Source: Betaproteobacteria bacterium
GTDB taxonomy: Bacteria > Pseudomonadota > Gammaproteobacteria > Burkholderiales > Burkholderiaceae_E
Direction: 5' to 3'
Assembly (NCBI GenBank): GCA_009925965.1
Contig: RFPW01000072.1
Span: 1 to 9,271 of the forward strand
DNA: 9,271 bases
Under the pieces are notes generated by a model. It was not told where the DNA came from. It searched no databases and saw nothing but the letters and a program-made list of their open reading frames with translations. The position numbers and the translations under genes are program-made. Shown piece by piece: positions 5,745-9,271 of this stretch (position 1 is the stretch's first letter; each line of letters starts with the position of its first letter).

Positions 5745-8009
5745 ATGATGAAGTTTCGCTTCCCCGTTGTGATCATCGACGAAGACTGGCGTTCGGACTC
5801 CGCCTCCGGGTTGGGAATTCGCGCGCTCGCCAAGGCACTCGAAGACGCCGGTACGGAGGTCGTAGGTGGATTTACCTACACCGATGTCGCCATGGTGGCC
5901 AATCAGGCCGCTCGCGCATCCGCCTTTATTGTCTCGATCGATGATGAAGAAGTGGCCGAAGACGAGGACGAAGGATCGGTAGCGCCAGCGGCGATCCAGG
6001 ACCTGCGCAAATTTATTCAGGAAACCCGGCGGCGCAATGCCGATGTGCCGATCTTTTTGTTTGGTGAGACACGCACCTCACAGCACATCCCGAGCGACGT
6101 ATTGCGTGAACTCCATGGCTTTATTCACATGTTTGAGGACACGCCGGAGTTTGTCGCACGCTACATTATTCGCGAGACCACCGCGTATCTGAACTCGCTG
6201 CCGCCCCCGTTTTTCAAGGCGCTTGTTAATTACGCCAATGATGGTTCCTATTCCTGGCACTGCCCTGGGCACAGTGGCGGCGTTGCGTTTCTCAAGCATC
6301 CTGTCGGCCAGATGTTTCACCAGTTCTTTGGTGAAAACATGCTGCGGGCAGACGTTTGTAACGCGGTGGACGAACTCGGACAGTTGCTCGACCACACCGG
6401 TCCGGTCGCCGCAAGCGAACGCAATGCCGCGCGCATTTTCGGCAGCGATCACCTCTTCTTTGTCACCAACGGAACGAGCACCAGCAACAAGATTGTCTGG
6501 CATGCCAGCGTGGCAACCGATGATGTGGTGGTCGTTGATCGTAACTGCCACAAGAGCGTTCTACATGCGCTGATGATGACAGGGACCATACCGATTTTCC
6601 TGCAGCCTACCCGCAATCATCTGGGCATCATCGGCCCGATCCCGCACAGCGAATTTCTGCCCGAAACCATCCGCGCCAAGATCGAAGCCAACCCGCTGGT
6701 CAAGAACAAAAACGCTCGCCCTCCGGTCATGACCATCACCCAGAGCACGTATGACGGGGTGCTCTATAACGTCGAGCGCATCAAAGAAACGCTGCAGGGG
6801 ACGATCGAAAACCTGCACTTCGATGAGGCCTGGCTGCCGCACGCAGCCTTTCATCCGTTCTATCACGAGATGCATGCGATCGGTCCGAACCGTCCACGCA
6901 GTGAAAGCACCCTGATTTTTGCGACGCAGTCGACGCACAAGTTGCTGGCGGGGCTCTCGCAGGCGTCACAAATTCTTGTGCAGGACAGCGAGACTCGGGT
7001 GCTGGATCGACATCGCTTCAACGAAGCGTTCCTGATGCATACCTCGACCAGTCCGCAATACGCGATCATCGCCAGTTGCGACGTTGCAGCCGCGATGATG
7101 GAGCCCCCGGGGGGCGCCGCGCTGGTCGAAGAAAGCATTTTCGAAGCGCTCGAGTTCCGTCGCGCCATGCGCAAGGTTGATGCTGAGCTGGGCGATGAAT
7201 CCTGGTGGTTCCAGGTTTGGGGCCCGCAGGGCCTGACCCGTCGCGGCATCGGGTCCCGAGACGATTGGTTCCTTGAAAGTAACGACGCCTGGCACGGGTT
7301 CGGGCCGGTCGAGTCGGGCTTCAACATGCTTGACCCGATCAAGGCCACGATTGTGACGCCAGGGCTGGGTATCGATGGACGCTTTGCCGATCGGGGGATT
7401 CCGGCGGCGCTCGTGACCAAGTATCTGGCCGAGCACGGCGTGATCGTTGAAAAGACTGGGCTTTATTCGTTTTTTGTCATGTTTACGATTGGCATCACGA
7501 AAGGGCGCTGGAACACGCTGGTGACCGAGCTGCAGCAATTCAAGGCCGATTACGACGCCAACCAGCCGCTATGGCGAGTGATGCCCGAGTTTGTCCAGGC
7601 TTACCCGACGTACGAACGGGTGGGGCTACGCGATCTCGCGCAACGCATCCACGAAGAGTATGGCCGCCATGATGTCGCCCGGGTCACCACCGAGATGTAC
7701 CTGACCACGATGGAGCCGGTGATGAAACCGTCTGACGCTTTCGAATGTCTGGCGCATCGGCGGGTTGATCGGGTCGGGATCGACGATCTTGAGGGCCGGA
7801 TTACAACCATGCTCGTGACGCCTTATCCTCCGGGTATCCCACTCCTGATCCCGGGCGAGCGCTTCAACCGCGGCATCGTTGAATACCTCAAATTCGTTCG
7901 TGAATTCAATCATCGCGTGCCCGGATTTGGCACCGACGTTCATGGTCTGGTCGTCGAGAAAAATCCCGGCCAGCCCGACCAGTATTTTGTCGACTGCGTA
8001 CGGCCCTGA
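5745..8009 (+). CDS. PLP-dependent arginine/lysine/ornithine decarboxylase
   Basis: This 754-residue fold-type I decarboxylase converts a basic amino acid to its polyamine or polyamine precursor plus CO2, consuming a cytoplasmic proton. The N-terminal wing domain (about 1-130; MKFRFPVVIIDEDWRSDSAS, then ASAFIVSIDDEE) is followed by the large PLP domain: SWHCPGHSGGVAFLKHPVGQ (about 170-189), FVTNGTSTSNK, VVDRNCHKS, LHFDEAWLPHAAFH, and the Schiff-base lysine in ATQSTHKLLAG (K399). The C-terminal domain contains LVTPYPPGIPLLIPGERFN, typical of the family. Length matches E. coli AdiA/CadA/SpeC-type enzymes. Start: ATG at 5745 or 5748 (tandem Met, MMKFRFP); homologues begin MKFRFP, so 5748 is equally possible, and an in-frame GTG at 5733 less so. 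The substrate cannot be told by eye, so no gene symbol is given. No amino-acid/polyamine antiporter gene lies beside it, which argues against an acid-resistance operon of the E. coli kind. Confidence 0.94.
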   Translation: MMKFRFPVVIIDEDWRSDSASGLGIRALAKALEDAGTEVVGGFTYTDVAMVANQAARASAFIVSIDDEEVAEDEDEGSVAPAAIQDLRKFIQETRRRNADVPIFLFGETRTSQHIPSDVLRELHGFIHMFEDTPEFVARYIIRETTAYLNSLPPPFFKALVNYANDGSYSWHCPGHSGGVAFLKHPVGQMFHQFFGENMLRADVCNAVDELGQLLDHTGPVAASERNAARIFGSDHLFFVTNGTSTSNKIVWHASVATDDVVVVDRNCHKSVLHALMMTGTIPIFLQPTRNHLGIIGPIPHSEFLPETIRAKIEANPLVKNKNARPPVMTITQSTYDGVLYNVERIKETLQGTIENLHFDEAWLPHAAFHPFYHEMHAIGPNRPRSESTLIFATQSTHKLLAGLSQASQILVQDSETRVLDRHRFNEAFLMHTSTSPQYAIIASCDVAAAMMEPPGGAALVEESIFEALEFRRAMRKVDAELGDESWWFQVWGPQGLTRRGIGSRDDWFLESNDAWHGFGPVESGFNMLDPIKATIVTPGLGIDGRFADRGIPAALVTKYLAEHGVIVEKTGLYSFFVMFTIGITKGRWNTLVTELQQFKADYDANQPLWRVMPEFVQAYPTYERVGLRDLAQRIHEEYGRHDVARVTTEMYLTTMEPVMKPSDAFECLAHRRVDRVGIDDLEGRITTMLVTPYPPGIPLLIPGERFNRGIVEYLKFVREFNHRVPGFGTDVHGLVVEKNPGQPDQYFVDCVRP

Positions 8010-8501
8010 CTAGCGCGCGGGAGCTTCCTCGGCCACCGGGGTTTCGGCGTCGTGAACCAGGATTGTTGCGGCGGCGAAATCCCAGGGCGCCCTGTGTTTG
8101 CGGTCCACGAGGACGCAAACCAAAATGGCCGCGAACAGTGCAATAGCCACCCAGGCCTTGACTTGGGTGGCTACCCAAAGCGGTAACGCGAGACAGGCCC
8201 ACGCGGCCACATAGCGGGCGAACGCCCGGCCCGGCGACAAGGATTGCGCATCGGGACCCAACAGCCGCAGACCAACAGTTTTCATCGGCAAGGTGCGGCG
8301 TCCGGCGCTCCAGGACCAGACGAAATAGATCGCAAGGACCCCAAAAATCCAGGCCTGAAAGGCCCAGCGCAGGACCTCAGACTGATTCTGGTGGCGGGTT
8401 AGCGCGCTAAAGGCATAGCCAAAAAAGAACACCACGCCAAACAGCAGGACGCCTTCGTAGGTAAACGCCATCAAGCGGCGCCAGGGGCCGGCCACTTGCA
8501 C
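8010..8501 (-). CDS. RDD-family inner-membrane protein
   Basis: This is a 163-residue protein with about four hydrophobic segments (roughly 14-34, 47-65, 94-112 and 115-133). The RDD-domain pattern is visible: WRRLMAFTYEGVLLF at the start of the first helix, SAGRRTLPMKTVGLRLL (65-81) after the second, and VDRKHRAPWDFAAATILV (132-149) after the last. The first conserved Asp of the RDD signature appears as Glu (E16). The molecular function of most RDD proteins is unknown; transport has been proposed for some. The start is taken as GTG at 8501, because the Arg at residue 9 and the preceding Pro-Trp match family N-termini; no good ribosome site is seen. The DUF3106 stop lies only 8 nt upstream, so translational coupling is likely. 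An ATG at 8471 would cut off the conserved Arg. The stop codon directly adjoins the stop of the convergent decarboxylase gene. Confidence 0.85.
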   Translation of the reverse strand: MQVAGPWRRLMAFTYEGVLLFGVVFFFGYAFSALTRHQNQSEVLRWAFQAWIFGVLAIYFVWSWSAGRRTLPMKTVGLRLLGPDAQSLSPGRAFARYVAAWACLALPLWVATQVKAWVAIALFAAILVCVLVDRKHRAPWDFAAATILVHDAETPVAEEAPAR

Positions 8502-8509
8502 TGGGAAAG

Positions 8510-9271
8510 CTAATTAGTCGGTGAGTTGGCCGTACCACCAGCCGCGCTGGCTGCGCCAGACAGGGTGCCAGCCGCTTGACTGGCCGCATCGGTCGAGGCC
8601 GAGTCCTTCGAGCCACCTGAACCGCCGGCTGATCCGGCGCCTGCGCTCGAGCCTGCTCCTGCCGCTTCGGTTTGGCTCATGGATCCACCCGCGCCCGACC
8701 CCGTGGTCGTACCCACCATAATGGCATCGCCCGCACCGCTATCGTCGGGCGCTGGTGGTGGCAGGCGACGGAGCGCCAAATCCCTTGGCATCGGTTGAGC
8801 GGCATTTTTAGCTAGGCCAACCGTCGGGCTCGCAAGCGCTGCCGCTGTGTTGCTGGTGCTGCCAGCGGACCGAAGCACACCGCGTTGCTCAGGTGATAAT
8901 TCCCGGTAGGCCTCGTACTGCTGGACTCGCGCCTCGGGCGGCAATACTTTGGCCAGTCGGTAGTTGCTGCGCGCCATTTGGCGTTGCGGTGGCGTAAGCG
9001 CGGCCCATTCCTGAATCCGCTTCTGAGCACGTTCCTGTTGATCTGCGGCCAAACGCGGGAAGCGCAGGGCGAGTTCCGCCCAAGCGCGCTGTTCCGCGTC
9101 CGGGAGGGTTGTCCAGGAATCCCTGAAGGGTTCCAGCAGGGTCTGTTGGGCCGGTGAGAGCGAATTCCAACGCGGAACCACAGGCGCCGGCAGCAGGGCC
9201 GATCGCGTCGCGGGGCGCGTGGACTCGCTTGTGGCAGGGCTTGGGGGTGCGCTTGGTTCTGAGGCGAGCTT
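8510..9271 (-). CDS. DUF3106 domain protein (5' end beyond window)
   Basis: The frame stays open to the right edge, so 253 residues are visible and the start, with any signal peptide, lies outside. An internal GTG at 9181 is not a plausible start because coding sequence continues upstream as a Pro/Ala/Ser-rich stretch. The recognisable core is DUF3106-like: WNSLSPAQQTLLEPFRDSW, LPDAEQRAWAELALRFPRL, IQEWAALTPPQRQMARSNYR, and VLPPEARVQQYEAYRELSPEQR, a series of short helices with Trp and Pro-Glu/Gln-Gln repeats. The domain's function is unknown; such proteins are commonly exported in betaproteobacteria, often beside RDD genes. After the core, about 100 residues are Gly/Ser/Ala-rich low complexity, ending NSPTN. 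The gene is upstream of and very close to the RDD gene, in one operon. Confidence 0.85.
   Translation of the reverse strand, partial: KLASEPSAPPSPATSESTRPATRSALLPAPVVPRWNSLSPAQQTLLEPFRDSWTTLPDAEQRAWAELALRFPRLAADQQERAQKRIQEWAALTPPQRQMARSNYRLAKVLPPEARVQQYEAYRELSPEQRGVLRSAGSTSNTAAALASPTVGLAKNAAQPMPRDLALRRLPPPAPDDSGAGDAIMVGTTTGSGAGGSMSQTEAAGAGSSAGAGSAGGSGGSKDSASTDAASQAAGTLSGAASAAGGTANSPTN

Noticed and set aside
9179..9181. GTG as the start of the DUF3106 gene
   Set aside because: The frame continues open to the window edge with protein-like Pro/Ala/Ser sequence, and starting here would remove the signal peptide expected for an exported protein.
1..9271. Mobile element, CRISPR, defence or biosynthetic cluster
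   Set aside because: No transposase, integrase, nuclease, repeat array, long inverted repeat or composition break was seen; all genes belong to common chromosomal families.

Overview
This 9.3 kb window reads as ordinary chromosomal DNA from a high-GC proteobacterium. A betaproteobacterium (Burkholderiales or Rhodocyclales type) is most likely, with a related gammaproteobacterium as the alternative. The inference rests on the wording of the ClpB C-terminal half, on an Orn/Lys/Arg decarboxylase beginning MKFRFPVVIIDED, on a PF06189-type 5'-nucleotidase, and on a DUF3106 gene followed by an RDD-family membrane protein gene. No phage, insertion sequence, CRISPR array, tRNA or rRNA is visible.

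Layout, left to right: (1) the 3' two thirds of clpB (+), entering at the Walker B motif of the first ATPase domain; (2) a lipoprotein with TPR helices and a LytR_C-like domain (-), whose 3' end overlaps clpB by 26 bp; (3) a D-aminoacylase-like amidohydrolase (+), divergent from the lipoprotein across 41 bp; (4) a cytosolic 5'-nucleotidase of the HAD superfamily (-), convergent with the amidohydrolase across 29 bp; (5) a PLP-dependent arginine/lysine/ornithine decarboxylase (+), divergent from the nucleotidase; (6) an RDD-family membrane protein (-), whose stop codon directly abuts the decarboxylase stop; (7) a DUF3106 protein (-), running off the right edge and sitting 8 bp upstream of the RDD gene, evidently in one operon with it.

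The genes do not form an evident pathway. They cover proteostasis, cell-envelope lipoprotein, amide hydrolysis, nucleotide turnover, amino-acid decarboxylation and a small envelope operon. Strand alternates at almost every gene, and the 3' ends abut or overlap, so most are probably separate transcription units.

I found no convincing new multi-gene system. The points most worth a second look are a roughly 45-residue Ser/Ala-rich insertion between the coiled-coil domain and second ATPase domain of ClpB; an in-frame A8 slippery tract just before the LytR_C domain of the lipoprotein; the loss of two usual metal-site histidines in the amidohydrolase; and the repeated appearance of low-complexity Ala/Ser/Thr/Gly segments in otherwise conserved proteins.
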